64,000 nucleotides of DNA from Hofstenia miamia (Eukaryota > Xenacoelomorpha > Acoela > Hofsteniidae): the NCBI GenBank assembly GCA_900660155.1, contig CABFPE010000146.1:1215277-1279276 (forward strand), written 5' to 3'. This document shows, in pieces, positions 46,061-58,360 of this stretch. Below the pieces are notes generated by a model that worked only from the letters and a program-made list of their open reading frames with translations, was not told the DNA's origin and did no database searches. The translations under genes were made by a program, and so were the position numbers. Every line of letters begins with the position of its first letter. The first letter of the stretch is position 1.

Positions 46061-48310
46061 TTAATGGATATATACTATGAACCAATGTGCAAAGAGGCCC
46101 GTCGCACGAGGTAGGCCTTCAGGGGGAATCACAATCGCAGCCAAGCCATTTCTTAAACCCACCGAAATCTTCCACAATACTACAACATAATATGCTGATT
46201 CAAATGCTGAACGCATAATAAGCGACTTATTGAATGTCTTCGAAGGAGTTAATATGGAATTTCCCCTTGTTCTTGGCGTCGACTTCAACTGTAGACTCGA
46301 TGTGAAGAACACTAAATCATTAATATTCATAGGATTTGTCAATAACCATGGACTACATATAATTAACGATCATCTGAAGCCGACACATGTATCTCCCCAT
46401 GGGAAAAGTACTGTCGATTTGTTTATGTGTAACTTAGGGATGTTCCCCAACAAGCTGCGGTTGAAAACCAAGTCCCCATTGCACAATTACGTAAACATTT
46501 GCCAATTCAATATGACGGGTCTTTCGATAATATTCTAGAAGTTTCCCAAAGGGTAAATAAGCGCTATGTAACCATTAACCGCTGGAAAAGAACCATTGAC
46601 AACAACTCCCTAAGCAATGTAACTTGGAATTCATAAACAATATGTCAGAAGAAATGAATGTTGAGCTGTTATATCGGATGTCCCGAAATTTTATTCTATC
46701 ATCGTCCCCTTTGAAATCCTCTACTCGAGACAGATACTCAAAACAATGGTTCAACGCCGAATGCTATTCAAAATACTCTGAACTCAAAAACGCCTTGCAC
46801 GAGGACTACTCAGATGTAAATAAACGCAGGAAAGCGTTATTAGTTAAATCCCAATTCGTAAGTTTGGTTAACAACAAGAAGAGAGCATTCATTTTAAGGG
46901 AAGAAAACGCTGAGTACACCCCATGGATCCTAAACCCAAAACGAAACGGTCGTATATCGTGTCCGATATCAATGGAACTTCTTGAGGAACACTTCAAGAA
47001 ATAATACTATTCAAGCGAAATCACTGATATCAACGAACCATTGCTAGAAAGCGACCCAATGGATGTTTCAGTCTCACGAAGTGAGGTCTGGGAGTCCTTC
47101 AAGATACTTAAGAACAACAAAGCCCTCGGTGTGGATAATCTCAGTGCAGAACATCTGAAACTGTCACTACCATATCTCCTGCAATTCTGGACAAACTTTT
47201 TCAATCAGATTCTTAGGTCTGGAAAACTAGTGGATATGTGGAAGGAAAGCAAGGTCAAAGTTTTATTTAAAGGAACCGGACAACTAACCGATCCAAGCAA
47301 TTGCAGGGGAATAGAAACTCGACTAGTTCTTCCCGATCAACAATACGGATTCCGTCGCAGACACTCCACACTCATGGCCATTGATGCATTAACAAGCTCA
47401 GTGCTGGAAAAATTGTCAGTCGGAGGGAACGCGCTCTACGCCGTTTTTGTAGATTTCAAAAAGGCATTCGATAATGTCAACCAAGAGAAGCTTATCAGAA
47501 AACTAGCCACGTACCACGGAATTCAAGGAAATACTCTCAAACTCATAATATCAATTATGTCAACCAACTATATTTTTCTTACAGATGGTAACCGAACTTC
47601 CAATCGAATTCTTCAGAACAAAGGAGTCCTCCATGGAGACACTCTGAGCCCTCTCCTCTTTAGCAGTTTTGTCGCTGATCTGCCTTAGATATTAACCACA
47701 AGCCCAGATCTTCGATGCGCCATGTACCCCGATGACTTAGTACGCAAGCCCGACATCCATTAGACAATCTCTCCACTCACTAGAAATTTGGTGTGAATGT
47801 AACGATCTCGATGTAAATATCAAGAAAACCAAAATATTCAAATTTAGAAAATAAGGATAAATTGCTAGAAATAACGTTTTTCTATTCAGAAATAACCCAA
47901 TCGAAATAGTCAAAAGCTACAACTATTTGGGTGTCGTGGTAACCACTAAATAGAGTATGACTGAATTCATAAAACAGAAACAAGCGAAGATTATGATAAG
48001 CACCAGTCACTTTAAGAAACTCCAGTCCGTATCATACTCAGATTCAATAAGGCTTTTCAGGATTAGCATACCCCTGATTTTAGCCTAAGGAATAAAAGCT
48101 ATTTGGAAGGACCTGAATACATTACACCATCGGCTTTTGGAACGATCGAAATGCTTCTACTTTAAGCGCTTACTGGAAATCCCTCTTAACTCTTCCAGTA
48201 CGAAGGTAATTTTAGCTACTGATAATGTTATCTGCTCCGAAGAGCTCTCATGTGTAGTAGATGATCTGGCATTTATAAAATGGTTGAAATTACTCACTTA
48301 ATCATTCCAG
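46061..48310 (+). mobile_element. APE-type LINE remnant, endonuclease to reverse transcriptase
   Basis: Endonuclease: GRPSGGITIAA near 46110, FPLVLGVDFNCRLDV, then SPHGKSTVDLFMCNL. Reverse transcriptase: NNKALGVDNLSAEHLKL, LPDQQYGFRRRHSTLMAIDA, AVFVDFKKAFDNVNQEKLI, GVLHGDTLSPLLF, then MYPDDLV in place of the catalytic YADD. About 20 conserved residues between NCRGI and the LPDQQYGFR box are absent (small deletion). Several stops follow 47688. It is a different lineage from the L2 copy; I cannot fix the clade between I/Nimb, Tx1 and Jockey groups. Confidence 0.8.
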
Positions 48311-49000
48311 ATAGATCAGCAATACAAAAAAACAAACATGTGTTACCATAAAAGTCACAAAGTATGCAAAATTTATTCACTGTTAGATTAATTTTCAAAC
48401 ATACTAGGAGAACAAGGTCCCGAGCTTTATTTAATTGAATTAATTTATAAAGCTAGTATTAATGCTTGTCAAACGTTTTTACTTATGTATTTAACAAAGT
48501 AATTTTCATAAAAATGCACTAGCGCAAAAGTTTAAATTTTTTTAAATATACTTTACTGTAAAATAATATTGAAAAAATCAAATATAGTCTTTGTTTGAAA
48601 GGTGAATTCTGACGTTTTTCACAATTTGATTTGAGAGCTGGTCATGTATGAATCTTTGTTTGAATCTCAAAAAAAATATAGGGTAGAATGGTGTAAAGTG
48701 GCCACAGCTATTTGTAAATTAATAGATTTTAAGCAATACTTGATTTTAATAGAAAATTATGTACTACTTTATAATGAGTATGTTGCAAGAAGCCCTTAAA
48801 ATATGTTTATATCCCATATTTTGTGCATTAAATTTATCCTATTTAATGTCATGGCAATAAGTCAACATTTAAAATTATCCAAGCAATAACACTTCATAAT
48901 ATTTTGCTGAAGCTATCTATTTTGCTTTACAGTTTGTAATGTGGAACTGCATTTGGAAAATATTTTTTCAGATAGTTTCAGCAAATAGAAAATGGAAAAG
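48311..49000. other. Nothing recognised
   Basis: AT-rich, no supported feature. Confidence 0.4.
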
Positions 49001-50115
49001 TCATTTAAATCTGGCATTATTTCCGCATGCGGGGCGGGTCCTAATTTCAATCCCCGTGGGGAATCGCGGGGACTTGCGAGGAAATTATATTATTGTTTTT
49101 TACATATTGCTGTGTATATTTTTTTGATTTGTAAAATTTAGGCCGACTCATTTATTTGATGTTTTTTGTGAAATGTAGATGTGATCTAACTGCACATAGA
49201 ATAGAACACTATTAATTAGAAATAAATGCTTATTTATTAAATTCTGAATGGTTTTTTTCATTAACAATCTTTTTAAAGTAAAAATCAATAGTGTTAGTTC
49301 CTGTCCAGGAAACTTGACGTAATCAAGGTGTGGGCATGGGTTGAGTATGACCTAGGATATAGAACATGGTGAAAGAATTTGCATGCATATGAATTATTGA
49401 AACTGAAGTTCATAGAATATCCATTTTTGTTTGTTTAGAGAATTTTTCAGTCTTTTTATTAAGTTATTTTCTATTACATTAATGCTATTTATATTTTAAT
49501 TCAACAATTATCTGCGTCTAGATCTAGATCATATTGATTGTGGAAATGTAAATTACCTATTGGTTAAATTTTGGTTTTCATTATTGGTTCGTAAGCAATG
49601 AACATTCATTGAATTTTTTGAATAAAACATAAGATTTTCAAAAAAATCCTAGCATACTTGGGATTAATACAAATAAAAATGAAATTTTATGGTCATTTGT
49701 AGTGGCAACTTGTGATTGCTTGCACGTTTTTCTAATGAATGTAATATACAATTATATGTTTAGTGAATTCTTTCTATATGAAATTCAAAAACATCAGTAC
49801 AGAGGATGCTTCCAAATTGATGCAAAGTTTAATGAAAAAATTGCAAATTCCTCCATGTGAATGGGAATCAGTTGCATCCATAGAAGAACATTTTTGTGAA
49901 AGCGATGCCGATTAAAATTGTCATTGCTTATTAATATTATCATGATCATTGTTTTGAATATTATTTTAAATGCACTATTACATTTTTTGATTCTATTAAT
50001 TTGTTTTTGATTTTATTAATTTGGTTGGGGATTTGCGGGGTGGATCCACATTTTTTATCAGCGAGGCGGGGTGGGTTGCGGGAGTAGAATATTGCCCCGC
50101 AACAAGCCTGATTAT
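49001..50115. mobile_element. Possible degenerate hAT-like element bounded by GC-rich patches
   Basis: Two GC-rich patches stand out from AT-rich DNA: 49024-49080 (GCATGCGGGGCGGGTCC and following) and 50027-50105 (GAGGCGGGGTGGGTTGCGGG and following, ending GCCCCGCAACAAGCCTG). Between them an open remnant at about 49790-49915 (STEDASKLMQSLMKKLQIPP) could be part of a transposase. Patches of this kind often form hAT-family ends, but I could not align the two ends or find a target duplication. Confidence 0.3.
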
Positions 50116-50688
50116 ATCACAAAATATGAAGGGCTACCGGCCTCAGACTTCATTTCTGAATCAAAATGCAACAATGCTAGACAAACTCCAGAGCATGACT
50201 CGGCTAAGGCTTACGGTGATAAAATTCCCACCCAAGCCTGTTATATCTTCACCCCTGTACTAATGAAATAAGAGCTTTTAGTGTTTCTTTGTAGCATAAC
50301 CACTGTATAAAAGCACAGTGATAACGTTGCTTGTTACTACAACCACTTGTAAGCAGCCTACTAAATACTAATATTACTATAGTAGAATCACCCTTAACGT
50401 AATTATAGCTAATCACGCATCAAAGTTTGTCACAAGTTTTCTTGATTGCATCGTAAACTTCATTTTAAAAGCGAACGAGTTCATTCATGCGCAGAATTTG
50501 AATTCACGTGAGAATATTATAAATGAAGTTTCAAATCTAAACTTGGCACTGCTATCAATGTGAATAATTTTGCTGTTCCGAGTGAATTCGAATCATTTAT
50601 TTTACTATCGCTTGAATTCATTGTCATTAATACATCGTGTGATCATATAATTAACTGCTCGCTCTAAATTAGAGGCCATCTTCTCGGA
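50116..50688. promoter_or_regulatory. Upstream region of the Rab-binding-domain exon
   Basis: About 570 bp before the ATG at 50689, presumably 5' UTR and promoter. I see no clear TATA or initiator. A stable-looking 5' UTR would run through ATTAGAGGCCATCTTCTCGG to the ATG. Confidence 0.3.
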
Positions 50689-52041
50689 ATGGCCACCCTT
50701 GATCTCAGCGAGTTAACCCCTCAGGAAAAGTCTTTAATCCTCCAAGTCATCAAAAGAAACAACGAGTTGGTCGAACGTGATAGAGAACGGATCGAAGCAA
50801 TTCGAAATGAAATTAATGAAAAAGAGTCAAGTGGAAAAAATGGATTCATTAGAACAGAATCATTTCGCGTTAAGCAGAAATCCATTCAATTAACGAAACA
50901 AATACAGAAATTTCATCACAATAAGCATAGAACATACAAAAAGGTCAAGACCAAGCAGAACTTTAAGGTTTCAAGTTTTTCTAGAGCATCTCTGAAAAAG
51001 TCAGGAAAAAGAATTAGAAAATCCACTAGAAATATGGAGGTTCAACATGACATTCTTGACGAAAGTTACGATCCGACTACTAATATTGTAAGACACTTGG
51101 AGTCTACTATAGATGTAAAGGAGAAAATAGGTGCTGGGCAGTTGGAGCCAATGCCAATTCTTGAATCTCCAAAAGAATTGGAAAACTGTCAATTTGAATC
51201 GGCTTTCTGCAATGATGCATGTCTATATAAAGCCAATATTCTTGTCGATGCAATCGAATTGGATTTTATTGTTCAGGCTGAGATGGCAAAGAAATGTCAA
51301 AGGAAACTTCCGATATTTGAGACTGTAGAAGCAATATCAACTGAAGCAGACACTGCTGAACTTCTCCTGGAAGAAACGATTGCAGAAGAATGTGTTGATT
51401 GCGCAGTATACTGTTCACCAAATGAATTTGAGTCCTTTGTTTTGTCTGAGAGTAACTTACATATTCTAGAGTTGGAATGCGTAGACATACTTGTGGATAG
51501 CAGTGAAGAAGTTGATAGTTGTCATGTTTCCAGTGTTCAACAAGATAGAAACATTGCCTTCTCAAGAAATGAACTTAATAAAGAGATATCGAGCGTAAGA
51601 GTCAGTACTATCTGGGAATCTGTTACATTACTTGTCGAAGCTTTACCAACCAACCTTGAAAAAACAATATTTACACCCTGTTACGAATCTTCTATCAGTC
51701 ATGCGTGTTTGTCTGCACTAATAAAATTTTCCGACTGTAAAGAAATGCCAATTTCAAAAGTGAGCTCTGAGTACTTAGAGCTAAACGAATCAATTCTAGT
51801 TTTTAGCACAGAAGAAGATCGACAATTTGATTTTTGTAGTGGTACCTGCAAAGATTTTATTAGTGGAGACGAAAAAATTAAAAAAGGTGACCGAATTCCT
51901 AATTCAACATCAAATAATAAGATTTCAACTAAGAGGAAGAATAACCTGCATCTGTTTCGATGTTTATTATGCAACCGAATGTCACGAAGTAAAAAGAAGG
52001 GGAAAAAGGAAAAAACTAAGTACGTCAGTACCTATATTTAA
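50689..52041 (+). CDS. Orphan protein exon with Slp/rabphilin-like Rab-binding helix
   Basis: A 450-codon frame. Residues 1-48 (LDLSELTPQEKSLILQVIKR, then NNELVERDRERIEAIRNEI) resemble the first helix of the Rab-binding domain of synaptotagmin-like proteins, rabphilin and RIM, in which LxxLTxEExxxIxxVxxRD precedes a basic helix. Residues 50-120 are strongly basic (KKSGKRIRKSTR). The middle is acidic with scattered Cys and matches nothing I know. The C-terminus is basic with FRCLLCNRMSRSKKKGK. ACTAA|GTACGTCAG at 52017-52026 is a good splice donor, so the true exon may end there and the gene may continue. No C2 domains are present in the window, so this is either the first exon of a larger gene or a fast-evolving short Rab effector. 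Confidence 0.6.
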   Translation: MATLDLSELTPQEKSLILQVIKRNNELVERDRERIEAIRNEINEKESSGKNGFIRTESFRVKQKSIQLTKQIQKFHHNKHRTYKKVKTKQNFKVSSFSRASLKKSGKRIRKSTRNMEVQHDILDESYDPTTNIVRHLESTIDVKEKIGAGQLEPMPILESPKELENCQFESAFCNDACLYKANILVDAIELDFIVQAEMAKKCQRKLPIFETVEAISTEADTAELLLEETIAEECVDCAVYCSPNEFESFVLSESNLHILELECVDILVDSSEEVDSCHVSSVQQDRNIAFSRNELNKEISSVRVSTIWESVTLLVEALPTNLEKTIFTPCYESSISHACLSALIKFSDCKEMPISKVSSEYLELNESILVFSTEEDRQFDFCSGTCKDFISGDEKIKKGDRIPNSTSNNKISTKRKNNLHLFRCLLCNRMSRSKKKGKKEKTKYVSTYI

Positions 52042-53149
52042 TTTTTTCGCTTTGCTAAATCGATTTTATTAAAGCGTTTCTTGATTTTCTATTAGTTAAT
52101 GAATAGGTTGTATGCACTATAGACGCCGCTGTACATCAATCTTTTCAGTGGTTTCTACTATGATAAAAAACAGTCAAATAGATAAATTAGGTTGCTAATT
52201 AACTTGAGTAAATGTTGTCTTAAATGACTTTTCAGAGCTGTATTTTTTTAAAAAAATCGCTTAAACATTTTATCAGTCTGTATTGCTAAATTATAATTTG
52301 CGCTGTTTACATAACTCAGTGTTTGAAAGAAATGTCACTCAATTGCATTATTATGAACCTTCGGAAGACTACAGACGTTGAGGGGTACAGCAATTGTTGT
52401 AAAATTGCTTTGTTCTAACATGATGCAAATTGGTTTTCAATATAACATATTTAATAAATACATAAAATGTAACAATGTTATTAATGCCGCAATATCTTAT
52501 TCATGTTCATTTTGTAGAGCAACATTTCATTGAAAAGAACATGTTCTAGTCTCATGCCTGCCAATTTAGAGTTCCTTGCAAACTTTGAAAAAAATCTCCT
52601 CACTTTATACAACACATGTACTGAAAATAATAAGAACATTGAAATTTTGGAAACAATTACGACTTTTCAAAATCGACTCATAAAGATAAAATGACGGTTA
52701 AAGAAATTACTCATAAACTAGAAGCAACAGAAAGAGAGTCAAAAAATTATTAGATAACATGATAATGATTCAAAATTTTATTAGATAGTCTTCCCAAGTT
52801 TCGTATCAGTGGATTGGCTGAACCAATATCGACGGACTCAATGTGGCTTAAGCGACGAAAAAATGCTATTTTACAACTTCTTCAATTTCTCGGGTGAAGG
52901 ATCGCTGTATTGATGCTTTACACTAACATTTATACTAACTATTTAAATGCCATGGGATGTTCGACTAGCTTTGGCTTCAACATATTAACTAAAGAACTAT
53001 TAAAATAACGTTTATATATCTAGTGATATGTAGCCATCTGGAATCCAAGTTCAATTATATCTTCTCAAAAGACGAATAGAACTCATTAACCAGCAAAAAT
53101 CGATAAAAATTGTTTTCGAAACTGATCTACTATAGATAACAACCACATT
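52042..53149. other. Region downstream of the Rab-binding exon
   Basis: No clear following exon. Some stop-broken coding-like words at 52560-52930 may be an older LINE ORF continuing into the next fragment. Confidence 0.35.
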
Positions 53150-53990
53150 AAAGGTCTTCCAGAAACCAAAATCAAAAATTATTATTTACTAAGTTTGCAA
53201 AGATCTTTCACAAACATTAAAGATGCATTCACAAGCCTCGCCGATCACTTTTCTGAAATTATGAATCGCAATAATTCAGATTGTTGTATAATAAATGAAT
53301 GTAAAGCCCATCAAGATATGCTTACTACTCCTTATGAACGTTTTTTAATTTTAGACAAGTTCAAGGTCATAAAACTACAGGTAGTGATTTTGTGCCATCC
53401 AAATTCTACAAGCCTGCATCCAATGCTCTGGTGGAACCACTGTATCACATTGTCAACTGCTGCATCAATGAAAAGGTTTTTCTTTCAAAGTGGAAGCTTG
53501 CGGATGTAACTCCTTTGAAGAAAAACTCTAAACCATCAATTTTCGATTTACATCGTATATCATTGCTATCAGTACCAGTATCTTCAATATTCTTAGAACC
53601 CGTAATTTTGAAGTTTATGAAACCGACTTTTTAAGACTGTTTGATTCATTCCACTGTGGTTATCGACCTCAAAAATCTTTTGAGATAGCCATGATTGCTA
53701 AGCTTGATACCATCAATCGGAGCAATTGGAATTTTATTAAAATCTGTTGACTTCAGCTTTTGACTGACAGTGTCTCACATGAACTATTATTCAATTTAGC
53801 TACCAATTTCATTGACCTTATTTGAAACTCCCTAAAGGAAAGATTTTTTGAATCAGATCATGTGGTCATCATAGCAACTACTATCCAATCAAGTTTGGAG
53901 TTCGTCAAGAATCCCTCTTAAGCCCTTACCGGTTACAAAGAGTCAATCTATCAACAAGACACAATACTTTGAATTTTAGGAAAGCCTAAA
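53150..53990 (+). mobile_element. LINE reverse transcriptase remnant
   Basis: Across frames: GSDFVPSKFYKPASNALVEP, LYHIVNCCINEKVFLSKWKL, ADVTPLKKNSKPSIFDLHRI, SLLSVP, then decayed VSHELLFNL. These are the early reverse transcriptase blocks of an APE-type LINE (typical form ADVTPVPKSSNPSIFDLRPISLLPVPSKILE). The catalytic box is not recognisable. Several stops. Confidence 0.75.
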
Positions 53991-54487
53991 GAATGATGGA
54001 GGAAGAAGAGGCTTTGCCAGTGAAGTAGTAGAGATTGTTTATTCAATTAGAATAACACTTTACATATATTCGACATAATCTATTTTTAACTTTGTTTTTA
54101 TAAGTTGTTATGCTTAGTTTAAACAATTACATAATGATGATAATTGAAGTATCATTTAGTTGGCAAACAATTTGAAATTGGTAATACATAATCACAAATA
54201 ATTTACATTGCAGCATTGATGGGCAATCTTAAGTGCTACACTTAAGTTTGAGATCCAATTGAGTGATTCAATTCCTTTGAATTCTATTTCCCAATATCAG
54301 ACAGTATGAATTAACTAAAAAATTTTAAACGCTAAGAATTTCACATTATATACGCTTGATTTTCTGAGCATTGCTCGTACAAAGGTTTATGGCTATTGTA
54401 GATTTAAAGAGTCAAAAGCAATATATTTTTTGCTTAATACATAAAAATTCTATAAACTACAAAACACACTCACAATAACTATATAAT

Positions 54488-54860
54488 ATATTTATAAAAT
54501 TATAATAGATTATTTTCACACTGTATATTTTCGATAATGTTTACTTCCCCGAGTGTGTTCTTGATTTGTAGTAATGATTTTTTAAGTCTTTTCTTAAAAT
54601 TTTTTAAATTGGGTGAATTATAAATAACTTTACTTAAATTATTCCACTTCATTGTGGTAATATATGAAAATGAATTCGGAAAAATACTATACAATTTTTT
54701 ACTTCGTTTATTAGAAACAATATAATTTAATGAATCTCGTTGATGATAGTACTGATATATGATGCATAATGATTGAAAATCCATAGCATATATGGGAGAA
54801 AGAATATCATAATCAATTTTAATGTGATTAACGGACTCATGCTTTGGAATGTAATTTAGA
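54488..54860 (-). mobile_element. CR1-type LINE 3' end
   Basis: The minus-strand frame has SIFPNSFSYITTMKWNNLSK and NFKKRLKKSLLQI, the C-terminal end of CR1-type ORF2 (FSYxxxKLWNSLPxxI, then SFKKxLKxxL). Upstream residues continue to about 54840. Only the last ~100 codons remain. An (ATA/ATT)n stretch at 54880-54908 separates it from the next LINE. Confidence 0.75.
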
Positions 54861-54909
54861 GTGCGAATAGTACAATTAAATAATAATAATTATTATTATA
54901 ATAATAAAA

Positions 54910-57010
54910 AAGGGTATTGAGGACGCTAGAAGCCAATGGAGTTTCACGGAAATGGATTGAGTTTCTAGAGAGGAAGATGGGAAAGTGGCAGACTGAGATA
55001 GACGGGCATAGGTTGAGGTTTAGGCGAAGCATATTCCAGGGAGACAGCTTAGCACCACTACTGTTTGTAGTGAGCTTAATCCCTATCACAGAAAAGTTAA
55101 AGGAGACAGGCATAAGGTATAAGATGGGGAAAATGGTAGAGCAGTGAGTCACCTGTGGTACATTGGCGACCTGAAGATGTATGCTAGTTCAAGGAAGATG
55201 TTGCAGAAGCAAGTGGAAACATTGGAGAAGGCAAGCAGAGATTCAGGATTAGAATTTGGATTAGGAAAGTGTGCGGCAGTGACAATGACTAGAGGTAAGT
55301 GCATGGATAGGGATGGTTTAAGGACGAGCAGTGGGGATAAGATTGAGGAAGTCAAAGAAAGGTACAAGTACTTAGGAGTGATAGAGAGAAACAGAACAGA
55401 TCATGAGGAAATGAAGATGAGGCTAAGAAAAGAGTACAAGAGAAGAGTAAGGAAGGTTCTACAGAAGTCAGCATTAAATGAGCAGAATAGTATAAAAGCA
55501 ATTAATACATGGGCGATACCAGTGTTGAGATATTCGGCAGGAGTAGTTAGGTGAAATAAGAATTAACATAGGGAGCTAGAGACAAGGAAGATACTAGCAG
55601 CAGAGAGAGCATTCAAATTAAATGTAGATGTTGATAGGTTGTATATCGCAAGGCATAAAGGAGGGAAAGGACTGCTAAGTGTGGAGGAAACTTTAGAAGC
55701 AGAAACATTAGGGCTAAAGGAGTATGTAGAAGCACAACCTAGCGGGTCACTACTGGAGGTCACTAAGAAGTTAAGGAAGATAAGAACTGAGAGTGAAGGA
55801 AAGAAGGTATACCAGAGTAGGATGGAATCAGAGAGACAAACAAGGTATAGGCAGAAGGCAATGCATGGAGAATACTGGAGGAACACAGAAAAGTGTGACA
55901 GAGAAGAGAGCAACAAGTGGTTAAAGAAGGCAGGACTGAAGAGAGAAACAGAAGCACTAATAATGGCAGCACAGGAGCAAGCAATAAGAACAAACTGGGT
56001 GAAGAAGCATATAGACAGAAGAGTAGAAGTAAGTGATAAGTGTAGGCTATGTAAGAAAGAGGCGGAGACAGTAGATCATCTGATAGCAGGGTGTGAGAAG
56101 TTGGCACAGAATGAGTATAAGTTCAGGCATGACAAGGTGGGAAGAATGGTACATTGGAGCTTGAGCAGGCAGCATGAGTTAGAAGCAGGAGACAAGTGGT
56201 ATGAGCACATGCCACAGGGAGTCATAGAGAATGATGAGGTAAGGATACTGTGGGACTTCAACATCCAGACAAGNGAGAGCAACAAGTGGTTAAAGAAGGC
56301 AGGACTGAAGAGAGAAACAGAAGCACTAATAATGGCAGCACATGAGGAAGCAATAAGGACAAACTGGGTGAAGAAGCATGTAGGCAGAAGAGTAGAAGTA
56401 AGTGATAATTATAGGCTATGTAGGAAAGAGGCGGAGACAGTGGATCATATGATAGCAGGGTGTGAAAAGTTGTCGCAGAATGAGTATAAGTTCAGGCATG
56501 ACAAGGTGGGACGAATGGTACATTGGAGCTTGAGCAGGCAGCATGAGTTAGAAGCAGGAGACAAGTGGTATGAGCACATGCCACAGGGAGTCATAGAGAA
56601 TGATGAGGTAAGGATACTGTGGGACTTCAACATCCAGACAAGCAAGGTAATAGAAGCACGGAGGCCAGACATAGTAGTGGTAAACAAAGAGAAAAGATTG
56701 GGAACAGTGATACACATAGTAGTACCAAAGGACGGAAATGTAGAAAGCAAGAAGAAAGAGAAAATAGACAAGTACAGGGAGTTGGCAGAGGAAATAGAAA
56801 GGCTGTGGAAGGTAAAGAAGGTTGAAGTAGTCCCGGTAGTAGTCGGCACACTAGGAGCAGTGAGTAAGAAGCATAAGAAATACTTGGAGGAGTTGGGAGT
56901 GCCAGAGTGGGGAGGAGCGGTAGCACAGAAGACAGTATTGTTAGGAACTGTTAGAGTCCCTAGGAACTGGTGAGTTCCCTGAGCTGAGAGGGATACCAGC
57001 ATGAAGCTGT
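54910..57010 (+). mobile_element. LINE of the R2/HERO group with restriction-like endonuclease
   Basis: 5'-truncated in the reverse transcriptase palm. GDSLAPLLFVVSLIPITEKL is followed, after a frame change, by HLWYIGDLKMY, where the catalytic DD of HLLFMDDLKLY is lost. Then come ERYKYLGV, VDRLYIARHKGGKGLLSVEE, a CCHC zinc motif (CRLCKKEAETVDHLIAGC) and VIENDEVRILWDFNIQT. The restriction-like endonuclease follows: EARRPDIVVVNKEKRLGTVI, with PD and downstream acidic and Lys residues (KKKEKIDKYRELAEEI). The stop is at 56971-56973. Purine-rich codon use (AGA, AGG, GGA) sets it apart from its neighbours. A single N at 56274 joins two diverged copies of a 368-bp segment. Confidence 0.88.
55906..56642 (+). 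repeat. 368-bp segment present twice across a single N
   Basis: 55906-56273 and 56275-56642 (offset 369) encode the same CCHC-containing part of the LINE but differ at a few per cent of positions (for example CRLCKKEAE versus YRLCRKEAE, which loses one zinc-binding Cys). The N at 56274 indicates a contig join, so this may be two alleles or two insertions spliced together. Confidence 0.9.
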
Positions 57011-58319
57011 GAGAAGTAATGAAATAATAATGTGTAATAAGAACTGATTCTTCCATTTTTGAGTTCTACAATATGGAACACGTAATTTCATTGTGTGTTG
57101 AAGGCGATTTGGTCGAAACATATTTCCAGCCATTGCCCGATTGGATAATAGTTTGCGAAATAGTTTCTTACTGAAATGATGTTCCTAGGTTATAGTTGAA
57201 ATATTTCTGTCACTAAATATTCCTTCAGCTCGGTTTGGATCATGCTGTCAAAAATATTTGGAAGCTTAGCAAAAGAATAGTCTAATCAAAGATGCGACAG
57301 ATAATCTGTATGTACAACTATCTCAAATGTATCTCTGTTAAAAGTTTCTTTAGCTATCTCCTACAGAATAGTCAAGAGCTAGCCTTCTTGATGCTATATT
57401 GTTAACATATGAGTTCCAATTTATAACATTTAAATCTATTTATATTCAATATAAGAATTCGATCTGTATAAATTGTATTAAAGAACAGAAATTCAATTAT
57501 ATAAATTGAGCTTTCAGAAAACTTAGTTGATGTGTTATATAGTCAAAGTTTTTGTTTTGGATATTACAATACACACCTTAGAAAGTGTGATTGAATAGCT
57601 TATTAAAAAAATTCAAACTATATATATCTAGATACACACACACTCACACAATATTGCGGAATCCATATGTTTAAAGCACAATTGTAAACAGTGTTTAAGA
57701 CACCCTATATTTTATACATGTCAACCCTTCAGGCAGCCGATCCAAAAAATTCGTGCCATTAAAATTTAGTTGTATATAAAGAATTATTATCAAATTGGAT
57801 ACAGTCAATGTCCATTGTAAAAACCCTGTTTAATACAGTTTGCAAGTTAAACTTACCTCCGCTAAGAACTATAATTTGAAAATCGAAACTGTGACCGGCC
57901 GTGGCCTCTTTAGTACAAGTGGTAATCTCCAGTTATTTGCAGGTTAAGAGCGGTTGTTTCCGAAGCGCAGCAGCGTAAATGCCTAGTGTGGCCGTATGAC
58001 AACAAAGGGTGTTTTGAAGTTTACAGATTAAAAATTGCTTATTCTCCAATTGAAAGGCTATTAGAGTGCTTTGTACGTTTCATAGTATCTAGTACTACAG
58101 ATATATATTAAGTATAAGAATATAAATAATAGAAGTAATCAAATAACGATTTTTTTAAAAAGGTCAAATCGTCGTGAAAATTTTTTACAATTATTTTAAG
58201 GCAATTCAAGCCTGCATGCCGAATTTCGTTAAATTTTGTTGCTTGGAAGAACTTAAGTCTTTTTTTCGCCAACTGCTATATGGATTTCTCGACTTTTGCC
58301 CCAATTAAAACATTTACAT

Positions 58320-58360
<41 letters not shown>

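Noticed and set aside
55563-57056. Long minus-strand frames over the R2/HERO LINE
   Set aside because: Antisense shadows of the purine-rich LINE coding strand (Leu/Ser/Pro-rich, no domains).
57890-57995. GC-richer patch resembling a tRNA-derived SINE head
   Set aside because: No convincing A and B boxes at the right spacing and no tail seen.
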